From Bacteroidales bacterium UBA5342 (GTDB lineage Bacteria; Bacteroidota; Bacteroidia; Bacteroidales; UBA5342): 64,000 nucleotides of DNA. Every line of letters begins with the position of its first letter. Positions within the stretch are counted from its first letter, which is position 1. Below the pieces are notes generated by a model that was given only the letters and a program-made list of their open reading frames with translations, did not search any database and was not told where the DNA came from. Location: the NCBI GenBank assembly GCA_002408065.1, contig DHQI01000106.1:37410-101409 (forward strand), read 5' to 3'. Both the position numbers and the translations under genes were made by a program. This document shows positions 46,405-55,161 of the stretch, one piece after another.

Positions 46405-47976
46405 ATGAAAATGATGAAAAAGAATTGGTTAAAATTAGTTGCGCTATTATTAAGCGCATTTGTGACAATGACATTTGTTTCATGTGATGATGATACAGAT
46501 GATGATAATGGAGGTAACGAAGTTTTAGTTGAAGATGGCCTTTATGTAAAAGGAGCCGGTACAGCACTTGTTGACCTTGATCCTAAAGGTATGATGAAAA
46601 CAACGAGAAATGAAGTTGTTCAAGAAGATCGTACCGAGTTAAAAGAGATTTATATTGCTGTAGAGGCGGGAGGTAGCTTTAATATTGTTGAAGTAGCCGG
46701 AGCAGAGAATAAGATGTATGGTCCGGGTGATGACTTTATATCTATTGCTGATGCAGATTTAGATAATGATGAGCCTAGACCTGGATTGTCAAAAGGTTCT
46801 ATTATAGAATCAGAGACTGCATTTACAGTTACAGAAGCAGGTTTGTATCACGTGACATTTGATACAGAATTAGGAAAAGGTTCAGTAGCTAAGGCTGATT
46901 GGGGTATTATTGGAGCAGCTACTCCTGGTGGATGGAGTGGCTCTACTCAATTGACAGCTTCGACTTTTGATAAGGAATCTATTACATTTTCGTTGGAGAA
47001 TGTTGAGATGAAAGCTAATGAATATAAATTTCGTTATTCAAATGGTTGGAAAATTATTCTAGATGCCGAGTATGATCTTGGTGACGGTGATGCTGGTATT
47101 AAAGTAAATACCAATTTAGGTGGTGCTTTAGATGTACTGGTGCCTGGTGGTGATAATATTGCTAATACTGTGGCTGGTCTTTATACTATGACTGTAACTT
47201 GGACATTAGCTGATGGTTTGTCTGCTTCTGCAGAGAAAACTGGTGATTTAGCTATCACAGATTGGACCAATATTGATTATGATGTATTTGGTACAGGGGT
47301 GTCAGGCGATAATGCAAATGCTGTAGATGATCCAAGTTCTTGGGGATGGGGAAAATCTCTACGTTTTGCAGCTCCTGAAATCGAAGGTGAAGTTGCTAAT
47401 GGTGCCATATTTACATATAAATTAGAAGGTCTAACATTGTCTCCTGCAGATGCTGAAGGTTTTGCTTTTAGAACTCATGATGATGGTGAATATAATGGAA
47501 CAGTTCATAGATTTGCAGTAGTTGATACGGCTGCTTCTTCTGATAAAGTTGTTTCTACGACTAATGGTTATGGCGATGTAAATGCAAATGTAACTGTTGA
47601 AGGGCAATATGATATTATCTTAGAAGTTGATGCTTCTGATAATGACAAAACTGTCGTTACTATTGTTGAAGCTGGTGCTGCAACATACGATATGTGGGGT
47701 ATTATTGGTAGTGCAACTCCAAGTGGTTGGGATGCTGATACAGATTTAACACCAAATGAAGATGGAACTGAATGGACTTGGACTGGAGATTTAGTTGCTG
47801 GCGAGTATAAATTTAGAGCAAATGATTTATGGGATAGCCAAATTGGTGATAATGGCTCTGGAGGAGCTGAATTTTCAAATAATGCTACTGCTTGGGTTAT
47901 AGCAGAAGGAGAAGCTGGAAATTATACTATAACACTCGATAGTGAAACACCTGCTGTTACAATTACAAAAAATTAA
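46405..47976 (+). CDS. SusE/SusF-like starch-binding outer-membrane lipoprotein
   Basis: 523 residues with lipoprotein signal and lipobox (TFVSC). Repeated beta modules show the same phrase twice, ADWGIIGAATPGGWSGSTQL (about 170) and DMWGIIGSATPSGWDADTDL (about 430), each followed by KFRYSNGW/KFRANDLW, typical of SusE/SusF starch-binding domains. It follows susD in the operon and increases starch binding at the cell surface. Slowly repeating acidic linkers (DDDTDDDNGG) separate the lipid anchor from the body. A strong terminator follows. Confidence 0.85.
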   Translation: MKMMKKNWLKLVALLLSAFVTMTFVSCDDDTDDDNGGNEVLVEDGLYVKGAGTALVDLDPKGMMKTTRNEVVQEDRTELKEIYIAVEAGGSFNIVEVAGAENKMYGPGDDFISIADADLDNDEPRPGLSKGSIIESETAFTVTEAGLYHVTFDTELGKGSVAKADWGIIGAATPGGWSGSTQLTASTFDKESITFSLENVEMKANEYKFRYSNGWKIILDAEYDLGDGDAGIKVNTNLGGALDVLVPGGDNIANTVAGLYTMTVTWTLADGLSASAEKTGDLAITDWTNIDYDVFGTGVSGDNANAVDDPSSWGWGKSLRFAAPEIEGEVANGAIFTYKLEGLTLSPADAEGFAFRTHDDGEYNGTVHRFAVVDTAASSDKVVSTTNGYGDVNANVTVEGQYDIILEVDASDNDKTVVTIVEAGAATYDMWGIIGSATPSGWDADTDLTPNEDGTEWTWTGDLVAGEYKFRANDLWDSQIGDNGSGGAEFSNNATAWVIAEGEAGNYTITLDSETPAVTITKN

Positions 47977-48000
47977 TCAAAGTCTATCATAAAATCAACC

Positions 48001-48031
48001 AAGAGACCGCCGCCTTCGGCGGTCTCTTTTT
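48001..48031 (+). terminator. Terminator of the susCDE operon
   Basis: Perfect 12-bp stem AAGAGACCGCCG / CGGCGGTCTCTT with 4-nt loop (48013-48016), then T residues. Confidence 0.9.
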
Positions 48032-48080
48032 GGATAAAGGTAAAAAAGAGGAGAGAAAACTGAAGGATGAAATACGAAGA

Positions 48081-48446
48081 TTAAACTCCTAAAACAATTT
48101 CAGCATCGATATTTAATTTTTGACTGATAGCTCTGGCTATTTTAAGTGTAGGTTCGCTTTTGCCATTCAGGTATTGACTCAGGCGGGAAGCGCTAATTCC
48201 GATTTGCTTGGCTATTTCTGCCTGGCTCATTTTTAGTTCGAACATACGTAAGCGTAACATCTCGTTCAATGTTGGCGTTGCCATTGGGAAGTTTGCTTCT
48301 TCATAATCTGCTATTAAAGTAGAAATGAAGGTCAATTCGATTAAGTTTTTATCGTGAGCTGGCGTGTCGTTATCTACAAGGGCTAATAACTCTTCCATAC
48401 GCTCGGTCAGTGCTAAGTGTTGTGCTTTATTTTCTATTTTGTTCAT
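48081..48446 (-). CDS. higA: HigA-type antitoxin
   Basis: 121-residue Xre/HTH_3 protein, antitoxin of the upstream-encoded HigB. The C-terminal helix-turn-helix (MSQAEIAKQIGISASRLSQYLNGKSEPTLKIARAISQKLNI) is preceded by an acidic helical N-terminal region that would cap the toxin. The start overlaps the higB stop by 4 nt, so the pair is translationally coupled with the toxin gene first. It would bind its own promoter. Confidence 0.88.
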   Translation of the reverse strand: MNKIENKAQHLALTERMEELLALVDNDTPAHDKNLIELTFISTLIADYEEANFPMATPTLNEMLRLRMFELKMSQAEIAKQIGISASRLSQYLNGKSEPTLKIARAISQKLNIDAEIVLGV

Positions 48447-48751
48447 CGTAATTTTCTTAAATTGTTTTTACAATCTATTTTATCATAGTCGCTGTGTGTG
48501 CCAACAAAACGTATGTAGACCATTTGAGGTATAAAAAGTACCTTTGCTACGATTCTGTAGTTGTTGCCTTTTATGTTGAAAATAAACCGACTATTTCCAA
48601 TACTATCAACACTGTTAAATGTTGCTTTAATATCAGCAAAACACTGCCATTGTGCTTTATTAACTTTCTTAACCCATTCTCTTAATGCAACGTCTGCATC
48701 GTTATGCTTTTGAGCAAAGTGATATAGGGTTGATGGTGTAATTATTCTCAT
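48443..48751 (-). CDS. higB: HigB-type toxin (RelE superfamily)
   Basis: 102-residue ribosome-dependent mRNA interferase of the HigB type. MRIITPSTLYHFAQKHNDADVALREWVKKVNKAQWQCFADIKATF opens it; NSRFIFNIKGNNYRIVAKVLFIPQMVYIRFVGTHSDYDKID matches the HigB catalytic core. Promoter proximal in a toxin-antitoxin pair inserted between susE and the susA-like gene, in the opposite orientation to both. Confidence 0.88.
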   Translation of the reverse strand: MRIITPSTLYHFAQKHNDADVALREWVKKVNKAQWQCFADIKATFNSVDSIGNSRFIFNIKGNNYRIVAKVLFIPQMVYIRFVGTHSDYDKIDCKNNLRKLR

Positions 48752-48913
48752 AGCAGTCTATTTATTGCAAATGTAATGAAAATTATATTAATTGAAATAC
48801 AATTATAAAATATGAAATTTGAAGTGTCGTCATTCAATAAAAATATAGAATAATAATTGATGTTTTTGTCTGATGTCTTTAATCTATAAGTCTAACTGTC
48901 TAAAATTTAAAAA

Positions 48914-50746
48914 ATGAAAAAGCTCCCAATCTTAAGCATCCTATTGATGCTACCGATCCTGACCTTTGCAAAAACCTCTTTAGATCGTGTAGAACCCGCT
49001 TTTTGGTGGACCGGAATGCAAAACCCGGAATTGCAGTTACTGGTGTATGGCAATGATATCTCCAGTTGTGATGTGGCTGTTGATTATCCTGGTGTGACAG
49101 TGGAACGGGTGATAAAGGTAGAAAGTCCCAATTACCTTTTCGTTAATTTGACAATGGGCAAAGTTACGAAAGCAGGTAAATTCCCCATCTCTTTTACTCA
49201 AAAAGGAAAAGTCCGACACACTTTTGAATATGAATTACGTGAGCGTGAAGCAAATTCAAGAATGCGTGAGGGCTTCAATACCACCGATGTGATGTACCTT
49301 ATCACGCCGGACCGTTTTGTAAACGGTAACCCGGACAATGATGAAGTAGTAGGCATGCGCGAGGGTAAAAACCGCGAATTTAAAGGCGGTCGTCACGGCG
49401 GCGACATTCAGGGTATTGTGAATAGTCTGGATTATCTGGATGAGATGGGTTTTACGGCTATATGGCTCAACCCTTTGGTGGAAAATGATATGAATGATCA
49501 TTCCTATCACGGTTATGCAGCTACCGATTTTTACAAAATAGATCCGCGTTATGGATCAAACGAAGAATATGTACAATTGTCTCTGGATGCTAAGGAGAAA
49601 GGCATCAAGATGATTATGGATATGATTGTGAATCATTGCGGATCAGAACACTGGTGGATGGATGATATGCCTACTTCTGATTGGATAAACAATGGCGGAG
49701 AGTTTATCCAGACATCGCATATTCACGAGGCTAATGTGGACCCTTATGTGTCCGATTACGATAAATTCCGCTGCAACGACGGTTGGTTTGTAGAGACAAT
49801 GCCTGACCTTAATCAGCGTAATGACCTTATGTCGACTTACCTTATTCAGAATACCATCTGGTGGATAGAATATGCCCATTTGGATGGCATTCGTATGGAT
49901 ACCTGGCCTTACCCGGACAAGAGTTTTATGAACAAATGGAGCCTGGCCGTAATGGAAGAGTATCCTCACTTTAACATCGTAGGAGAGGAGTGGACCACGA
50001 ACCCGGCTTTGGTAGCTTATTGGCAGGACGGACAGCATAACCACGACGGTTATCACTGTGCATTGCCAAGTTTGATGGATTTCCCGATGCAGGATGCTAT
50101 CATAAAAGGTTTGAAAGGCAATGGTCGTGATACTTACAATATGTTGGCTATGGATTTCCTTTATCCTGATCCTGACAATTTGGTGATTTTCCTTGATAAC
50201 CATGATATGAGTCGTGTCTATACTCAGGTGGATGAAGATTTTGCGGCTTATCAGCGTGGTGTAGCTTATTTGACCGTATTGCGCGGAATCCCGCAAATAT
50301 ATTATGGCACCGAAATTCTGATGGCTAACCCGGGTACCTGGGATCACGGTATTATACGTTCTGATTTCCCCGGCGGATGGGATGGTGATGAGGTCAATGC
50401 TTTCAGCGGTGAAGGTCTGACAGCTCAGCAAAAGCAAGCGCAGGACGAAATGAAGCATTTGCTCAACTGGCGTAAAGAAAAGGCCGTGATACATTATGGT
50501 AATACCAAACAGTTTGCACCTATGTACGATGAGCAAGTTTACTCATTGGCCCGCTACAATGAGGATGATGTCGTGCTGTTAATAATGAACAATGGTGATG
50601 AGGAGGTAAAGGTGAATACTGACCGTTATTTAGAATTAACAGAAGGACTCACATCAATGAAAAATGTCATGGATGGTCGTTTCGTTGATCTTACAGGCGA
50701 AACACTGACTATCTCTGCCGGTGGATTTTTGTTGTTGGAAAAGTAA
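48914..50746 (+). CDS. GH13 neopullulanase/cyclomaltodextrinase (SusA-like)
   Basis: 610 residues with Sec signal MKKLPILSILLMLPILTFA and no lipobox, so periplasmic. Cyclomaltodextrinase N-terminal domain (about 20-115), then the GH13 barrel: DGIRMDTWPY (nucleophile Asp329), VGEEW (acid/base Glu358), DNHDMSR (Asp431). C-terminal beta domain ends FLLLEK. SusA of this architecture cleaves imported maltodextrins. Next gene on the strand is another GH13 at 51077. Confidence 0.92.
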   Translation: MKKLPILSILLMLPILTFAKTSLDRVEPAFWWTGMQNPELQLLVYGNDISSCDVAVDYPGVTVERVIKVESPNYLFVNLTMGKVTKAGKFPISFTQKGKVRHTFEYELREREANSRMREGFNTTDVMYLITPDRFVNGNPDNDEVVGMREGKNREFKGGRHGGDIQGIVNSLDYLDEMGFTAIWLNPLVENDMNDHSYHGYAATDFYKIDPRYGSNEEYVQLSLDAKEKGIKMIMDMIVNHCGSEHWWMDDMPTSDWINNGGEFIQTSHIHEANVDPYVSDYDKFRCNDGWFVETMPDLNQRNDLMSTYLIQNTIWWIEYAHLDGIRMDTWPYPDKSFMNKWSLAVMEEYPHFNIVGEEWTTNPALVAYWQDGQHNHDGYHCALPSLMDFPMQDAIIKGLKGNGRDTYNMLAMDFLYPDPDNLVIFLDNHDMSRVYTQVDEDFAAYQRGVAYLTVLRGIPQIYYGTEILMANPGTWDHGIIRSDFPGGWDGDEVNAFSGEGLTAQQKQAQDEMKHLLNWRKEKAVIHYGNTKQFAPMYDEQVYSLARYNEDDVVLLIMNNGDEEVKVNTDRYLELTEGLTSMKNVMDGRFVDLTGETLTISAGGFLLLEK

Positions 50747-50755
50747 GCTTTTTTT

Positions 50756-50777
50756 ATGTTCGACCCCGGCCGGAGTC
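50756..50777 (+). repeat. GTTCGACCCC hairpin, second copy
   Basis: ATGTTCGACCCCGGCCGGAGTC: GACCCCGG pairs with CCGGAGTC (one mismatch). Shares ATGTTCGACCCC with 41335-41346. Confidence 0.6.
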
Positions 50778-50821
50778 ATACCTTTTTAAGGATTAATTAA
50801 CTTTTGTTGGAGAAGTAGGAA

Positions 50822-50885
50822 ACGATATTAAGAAGCTGCAGAGCAGCGAAAGTATGGTAGCCGCGGGGGTAACCCGGGGTATATA
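50822..50885. repeat. GC-rich palindrome in the SusA/GH13 gap
   Basis: GAAGCTGCAGAGCAGC followed by CCGCGGGGGTAACCCGGGG and TATATAACG. The CCGCGGG/AACCCGG part is an imperfect palindrome. Looks like an intergenic repeat element; no gene seen. Confidence 0.45.
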
Positions 50886-50983
50886 ACGAAGAACGGAAAA
50901 ACGTGTACCACAAGTATAATTGTGTTATAAATTCAATTAGCGTTTGGGGCAAGGTGTTTTTTAAAGAATCAAACATGCTTAGT

Positions 50984-51006
50984 CACTAAAAATTACGTTT
51001 TTAGTG
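50984..51006 (+). repeat. Perfect hairpin CACTAAAAA...TTTTTAGTG
   Basis: Nine-bp perfect arms around TTACG, about 70 bp ahead of the GH13 start. Could be a terminator or an operator-like palindrome. Confidence 0.55.
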
Positions 51007-51076
51007 TCAACGCTGTTAAGTTTTAAGAGCATTGACAGGTTTTTACCAAACGAAAAACATATCAATAATTAATGTT

Positions 51077-52924
51077 ATGAAAAAGATTAGTTTAATTGTT
51101 TTAATTGCCATCACTATGTTTGCTTGTGGCAAAAAACAAGAGGCTGAGCCTCAGGCCGAAGGCAAAGCTGTCGTGTACCAAGTGTTCACACGCCTCTTTG
51201 GCAATACCAACACCACTAACAAACCGTGGGGCACTATTGAAGAAAATGGTGTAGGGAAATTCAACGATTTTACCGATAAAGCTTTAGCTGAAATTCACGA
51301 TCTTGGTGTCACGCATATCTGGTACACTGGTGTGCCGCACCATGCGGTTATCCGTGACTATACGGCTTATGGCATCTCTAACGATGACCCTGATGTGGTA
51401 AAAGGTCGTGCAGGTTCACCTTATGCGGTAAAGGATTATTATAACGTCAATCCAGATTTAGCGGTAGACCCGGCTAAACGATTAGAAGAATTTGAGGCCT
51501 TGATAGCCCGTACACATAAGGCCGGGATGAAAGTGATCATCGACATTGTGCCCAATCACGTAGCGCGTAATTATCATTCATTGACTAATCCTGAAGGCGT
51601 AGAGGACTTTGGGGCATCGGATGATACCTCAGTTGCCTATAAACGAGATAACAACTTCTATTATATCCCCGGCGAAGATTTTGAGGTGCCGGATGGAGAT
51701 AACTTTACCACGCCTCTGGGGGGTGAGAAGCATCCGGACGCAGATGGCAAGTTTGACGAAAGTCCGGCCAAGTGGACCGGAAATGGTTCGCGGGCAGCTA
51801 AACCCGGTGCCTGGGATTGGTACGAAACCGTAAAAGTAAATTATGGTGTGCGCCCTGATGGTACCCACGATTTTCCTGATTTGCCCGAGGGCTATAATGA
51901 AAAAGATGCAAAAGCCCATTACGCTTTCTGGCAAGATAAAGAGGTACCTGATTCGTGGATTAAGTTCCGTGATATCTGTTTGTATTGGACTGCTAAAGGT
52001 GTGGATGGTTTCCGTTTTGATATGGCTGAAATGGTACCGGTGGCCTTTTGGAGTTACCTCAATTCTACCATAAAAAATGCGAATCCGGAGGCTTTCTTAT
52101 TAGCCGAAGTCTATAATCCAAGCCTTTATCGCGACTATATTCATTTAGGCAAAATGGACTATCTCTACGATAAAGTGGAGCTTTATGATACGCTGAAAAG
52201 TGTGATGCAGGGCTGGGGAAGCACCGACCGTTTGCCGGCTATTTACGATGGTTTAGAAGATATTGAGCACCATATGCTTCACTTTCTGGAAAATCACGAT
52301 GAACAGCGTATTGCCGCACCTGAATTTGCAGGCAGTGCCGCGAAAGGAAAACCGGCGATGGTGGTTTCTACCCTGATGAGTACAGCACCTACCATGATTT
52401 ATTTTGGTCAGGAAGTGGGCGAGAAGGGAGCTTTAAACAGTGGTTTTGGTACAGCTTCTAGAACTTCGATATTTGACTATTGCGGTGTACCCGCCCATCA
52501 GCGTTGGGTCAATAACGGCGCTTTTGATGGCGGACAGTTAAGTGCTGAAGAAAAAAAGTTGTGTGAGTTTTATAAAACGCTTTTGAATTTATCTAAGAAT
52601 TCATCGGCTATGAACGGGCACTATGCCGACGTTCATGCCTATAACCGCGAAAAGACAAAGGGATATGATGATAAACTATATTCTTTTGTGCGTTGGGATG
52701 AGAAAGAGGCCTATCTTGTTGTTAGTAATTTTAGCGAAAGCAAAAGCTATGAGTTACCTTTATTATTATCCCAAGAGCTTACAAAAAAAATGGGTGTGGA
52801 GCATGCATCACTTAAAGATATGCTTATGAGTGAACAAGAATTTACGATGGCGATAAAAGAAGAGGACGCTGTGGTCAATATTAAAATTGCTCCTTTAGAA
52901 TCTTTTGTGCTAAAGCTGAGGTAA
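51077..52924 (+). CDS. GH13 alpha-amylase lipoprotein
   Basis: Start taken at ATG 51077 (MKKISLIVLIAITMFAC; lipobox MFAC), not the longer frame from 51032. 616 residues. GH13 barrel: VVYQVFTRLFGNTNTTNKPW, IDIVPNHVARNYHS, GVDGFRFDMAEMVP (nucleophile Asp315), LLAEVYNPSLY (acid/base Glu344), FLENHDEQR (Asp408). The lipid anchor suggests a surface or outer-membrane alpha-amylase, as opposed to the soluble SusA-like enzyme next to it. The wide unique insert (GVEDFGASDDTSVAYKRDNNFYY...) is characteristic of a Bacteroidota subfamily of GH13. Confidence 0.9.
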   Translation: MKKISLIVLIAITMFACGKKQEAEPQAEGKAVVYQVFTRLFGNTNTTNKPWGTIEENGVGKFNDFTDKALAEIHDLGVTHIWYTGVPHHAVIRDYTAYGISNDDPDVVKGRAGSPYAVKDYYNVNPDLAVDPAKRLEEFEALIARTHKAGMKVIIDIVPNHVARNYHSLTNPEGVEDFGASDDTSVAYKRDNNFYYIPGEDFEVPDGDNFTTPLGGEKHPDADGKFDESPAKWTGNGSRAAKPGAWDWYETVKVNYGVRPDGTHDFPDLPEGYNEKDAKAHYAFWQDKEVPDSWIKFRDICLYWTAKGVDGFRFDMAEMVPVAFWSYLNSTIKNANPEAFLLAEVYNPSLYRDYIHLGKMDYLYDKVELYDTLKSVMQGWGSTDRLPAIYDGLEDIEHHMLHFLENHDEQRIAAPEFAGSAAKGKPAMVVSTLMSTAPTMIYFGQEVGEKGALNSGFGTASRTSIFDYCGVPAHQRWVNNGAFDGGQLSAEEKKLCEFYKTLLNLSKNSSAMNGHYADVHAYNREKTKGYDDKLYSFVRWDEKEAYLVVSNFSESKSYELPLLLSQELTKKMGVEHASLKDMLMSEQEFTMAIKEEDAVVNIKIAPLESFVLKLR

Positions 52925-53082
52925 GCTGAGTGTTTTTTTTGGAGTTTTTTTTAACATCCGTTGATCCTTTTTATTTAACATTTTGATGTTTTTTGAAATT
53001 TTTCTATTTGTTGTATGCTGCTGAATATTATTGTGTTGTTGAAATTTGTGATTTTTGTATAGCTTGCTGGGCTGCGCCGCAC

Positions 53083-53129
53083 TGAGCATTTCGAAATGCT
53101 CAATGACCACCTGACGAATGTGTCGAAGT
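53083..53129 (-). repeat. Dispersed CTTCGACACATTCG element, copy 1
   Basis: Read on the minus strand it matches 56031-56077 at most positions and contains the perfect 18-nt palindrome GAGCATTTCGAAATGCTC (53084-53101). Confidence 0.7.
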
Positions 53130-53138
53130 ATTGAGTCG

Positions 53139-53291
53139 GTAACGGGTTTTGGTATTTCAAACAAAGAAACATTGGAACAAGCCTCACGCTATTCGGCAGG
53201 CAGCATCATCGGTAGTGCTTTTGTTAAAGCAGTAGATGGTAGTGAGGATTTGGCTGTTGATATTGTGGGCTTTGTGAAAAAGTTGTCTTAA
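53139..53291 (+). pseudogene. trpA: Truncated trpA (C-terminal 50 codons), displaced copy
   Basis: Reads VTGFGISNKETLEQASRYSAG...IIGSAFVKAVDGSEDLAVDIVGFVKKLS in one frame to a stop at 53289-53291. It aligns without gaps to the last 50 codons of the intact trpA (15274-15426) with 19 differences in 153 nt, mostly at third positions. The upstream part of trpA is missing; the break is at 53138. No start codon fits and nothing suggests expression. Confidence 0.9.
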
Positions 53292-53366
53292 AATAGACTT
53301 AAGCTATTACGCAGAGGATCGCAAAGTGAACGCGAAGGTTCGCTAAGAAAGAGTAATTATTAAAGA
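53292..53366 (+). repeat. Displaced trpA 3'-UTR segment
   Basis: The first 59 nt are identical to the DNA following the intact trpA, and about 15 more nt match with two differences. Carries the CTTTGCG/CTCTGCG words. Confidence 0.85.
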
Positions 53367-53498
53367 AACAGGTTTTGGGAGCGTGGTGAATCAGTGTGGA
53401 CTGAAAAGGAGTGATTATGGAAGTGCTATGCTAACATTATAACACAAGAGGGGAGCCTCTATGTTTTGATTTGTTCTTATATGGTTTATAGTACATTT

Positions 53499-53529
53499 TT
53501 TGCTTTTTTTACAATCATTATTAATTTTG
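53499..53529 (+). promoter_or_regulatory. Consensus Bacteroidota promoter for the GntR gene
   Basis: TTTG (53499-53502), exactly 19 nt, TAATTTTG (53522-53529; TAnnTTTG). This fixes the GntR start at 53560, since the longer frame from 53500 begins inside the -33 box. Confidence 0.75.
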
Positions 53530-53559
53530 CAGACTTCAACATCAGATAGTAAACACTAC

Positions 53560-54270
53560 ATGAACGAAAACCTGGATATTTTTAGTGAGATAGAATTTGA
53601 AAAGCCGGTAGATAAAATTATTGATCAGATTCGTAATCTTATTATCTCTGGTCAATTAAAGCCCGGTGATAAATTACCATCCGAACGTCAGTTATCGGCT
53701 CGTCTGGGGATGGGGCGTACTCATGTGCGCGATGCTATCAAACGTTTAGAGTTTTATGGTATACTGAAAACGCATCCTCAAAGTGGTACTGAAGTAGCCG
53801 GAATAGGCATCACAGCGCTCGAGGGTTTGATTTCTAATATTCTTAAGATAGAAAAATCTGATTTTGCCAGTCTAGTAGAGACACGTGTTATCTTGGAGAT
53901 TGAAGCTGCCCGCCTGGCTGCTCACAATCGTACCGAAGACAATATAAAAGCCATAGGCGAGGCTTTGGAAAAACATCATCATGTAATTAAAAAAGATTAT
54001 GCCGGTGTCGGTGAAGATTTTATGTTTCACCTAAAGATAGTAGAAGCATCACAAAACCAGGTGATTAAATCGATGTTGATGATTATTACTCCTGAGATTA
54101 TGGAAAACTATAAATCGATGAGTGTGTGTAATGCCGATTCGGCCAATAGCGCCTATACCCAACATAAGACAATACAACAGGCCATTATAGAGGGCAATAG
54201 TGAGATGGCTGGAGCAGCCATGGCCGAACATCTGAATAATATTTTGGAATTTAGCCGTACGTTGAGATAG
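53560..54270 (+). CDS. GntR/FadR-type (FCD) transcriptional regulator
   Basis: 236 residues. Winged-helix GntR domain (KIIDQIRNLIISGQLKPGDKLPSERQLSARLGMGRTHVRDAIKRLEFYGIL, about 13-62) followed by an all-helical FCD effector domain (SLVETRVILEIEAARLAAHNRTEDNI..., HLKIVEASQNQVI, QHKTIQQAIIEGNSEMAGAAMAEHLNNIL). FCD proteins usually bind sugar acids, organic acids or fatty acyl-CoA. A consensus promoter lies 30 bp upstream. Its place at the head of the second polysaccharide region suggests it regulates those genes. Confidence 0.9.
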   Translation: MNENLDIFSEIEFEKPVDKIIDQIRNLIISGQLKPGDKLPSERQLSARLGMGRTHVRDAIKRLEFYGILKTHPQSGTEVAGIGITALEGLISNILKIEKSDFASLVETRVILEIEAARLAAHNRTEDNIKAIGEALEKHHHVIKKDYAGVGEDFMFHLKIVEASQNQVIKSMLMIITPEIMENYKSMSVCNADSANSAYTQHKTIQQAIIEGNSEMAGAAMAEHLNNILEFSRTLR

Positions 54271-55161
54271 ATTCAGTTTGTTAGGGGTGCCATATTTAAG
54301 CCCCCTTGTCTTTAGAATCATTGTGACATGTAAAGAAAAGCTAATCCCTTTAGCCTATCTTAAGTATAAAGGTATTGATATCAAATCACTAATCACCTGT
54401 TTATACTCAAACATAGCTTCCCTTTTTTTGTTACGTACAAAATCGCTATTAAGCTTTGTGTCTAAGGCCTTCTGAAGGCTAGTGACTTTTCGTTTTATTA
54501 GGGATCAAGCATTGTTTCTGGGGGGGAGTTTGGCAAATCACTTTTATCCATTTTTTCTGTCGATAGTTTTTCTAAAAACAAACAACGGAATAAGCAGAAA
54601 GAGCGGAAATAAAAGTTTGCTTGCAAACTTTTTCCGCTACTTCCGCTATTTCCGTTGGTTTCATTTTTTTTTGTTCCCACAAGAATCCTGCTTGATTCTT
54701 TATTAGCCCTTGCATGTTATTTCAAAACTAATTCTTTGTGTTTTTTAGTAATGTAACTATAATATAATAGCCCGTTAATCTTTTCTATTTGTTTGATTTG
54801 TTGGTGTTTGTTAAAATCCTTGCATTTGTTGTATGTCACTGAATATCAGTGAGGAGTTGGAAACAAGGTTCAGCGAAGCTAATTTGTGATTTTAATAATT
54901 GAGAAGTTTAACGAAGTGTTGATAGTTGATGTTTCAACATTATATGTGCCTGATCAATCTTTTCTCCAAAATGTTCTTTTAAACTGAAACTAATTCATTA
55001 CTTTTACTCTCGGTGTTGATTAGCTTCAGGAAAAAAGGTGTGATTGTCTTTTTAAGATAAGTTAATCAGTGTTTTATGTAAGTATCTGATCGTTTGTTGA
55101 CCTAATGGTTGGATGTTTATGTTTTTATCTTGTACAACGAAATATTTATAAAATTAAAATT
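54271..55161. other. Long gene-free gap (about 890 bp)
   Basis: AT-rich, with no convincing ORF on either strand. Holds the 75-nt palindrome (54583-54657) and a stretch at about 54826-54893 that shares the phrases ATTTGTTGTATG, CTGAATAT and TTTGTGATTTT with 52999-53055. The rest shows nothing I can name. Confidence 0.5.
54583..54657. repeat. 75-nt nested palindrome
   Basis: Inner stem GCGGAAATAAAAGTTTGC / GCAAACTTTTTCCGC is centred on 54620, and outer CAACGGAA (54583-54590) pairs with TTCCGTTG (54650-54657). Within the arms, GCGGAA-type words repeat. No ORF fits. Located in the long gap between the GntR gene and fucU. Confidence 0.65.

Noticed and set aside
49643..50536. 297-codon minus-strand ORF within the SusA-like gene
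   Set aside because: Shadow ORF opposite conserved GH13 motifs.
53500..53559. Longer GntR N-terminus
   Set aside because: It would begin inside the -33 promoter box; the conserved protein begins at 53560.
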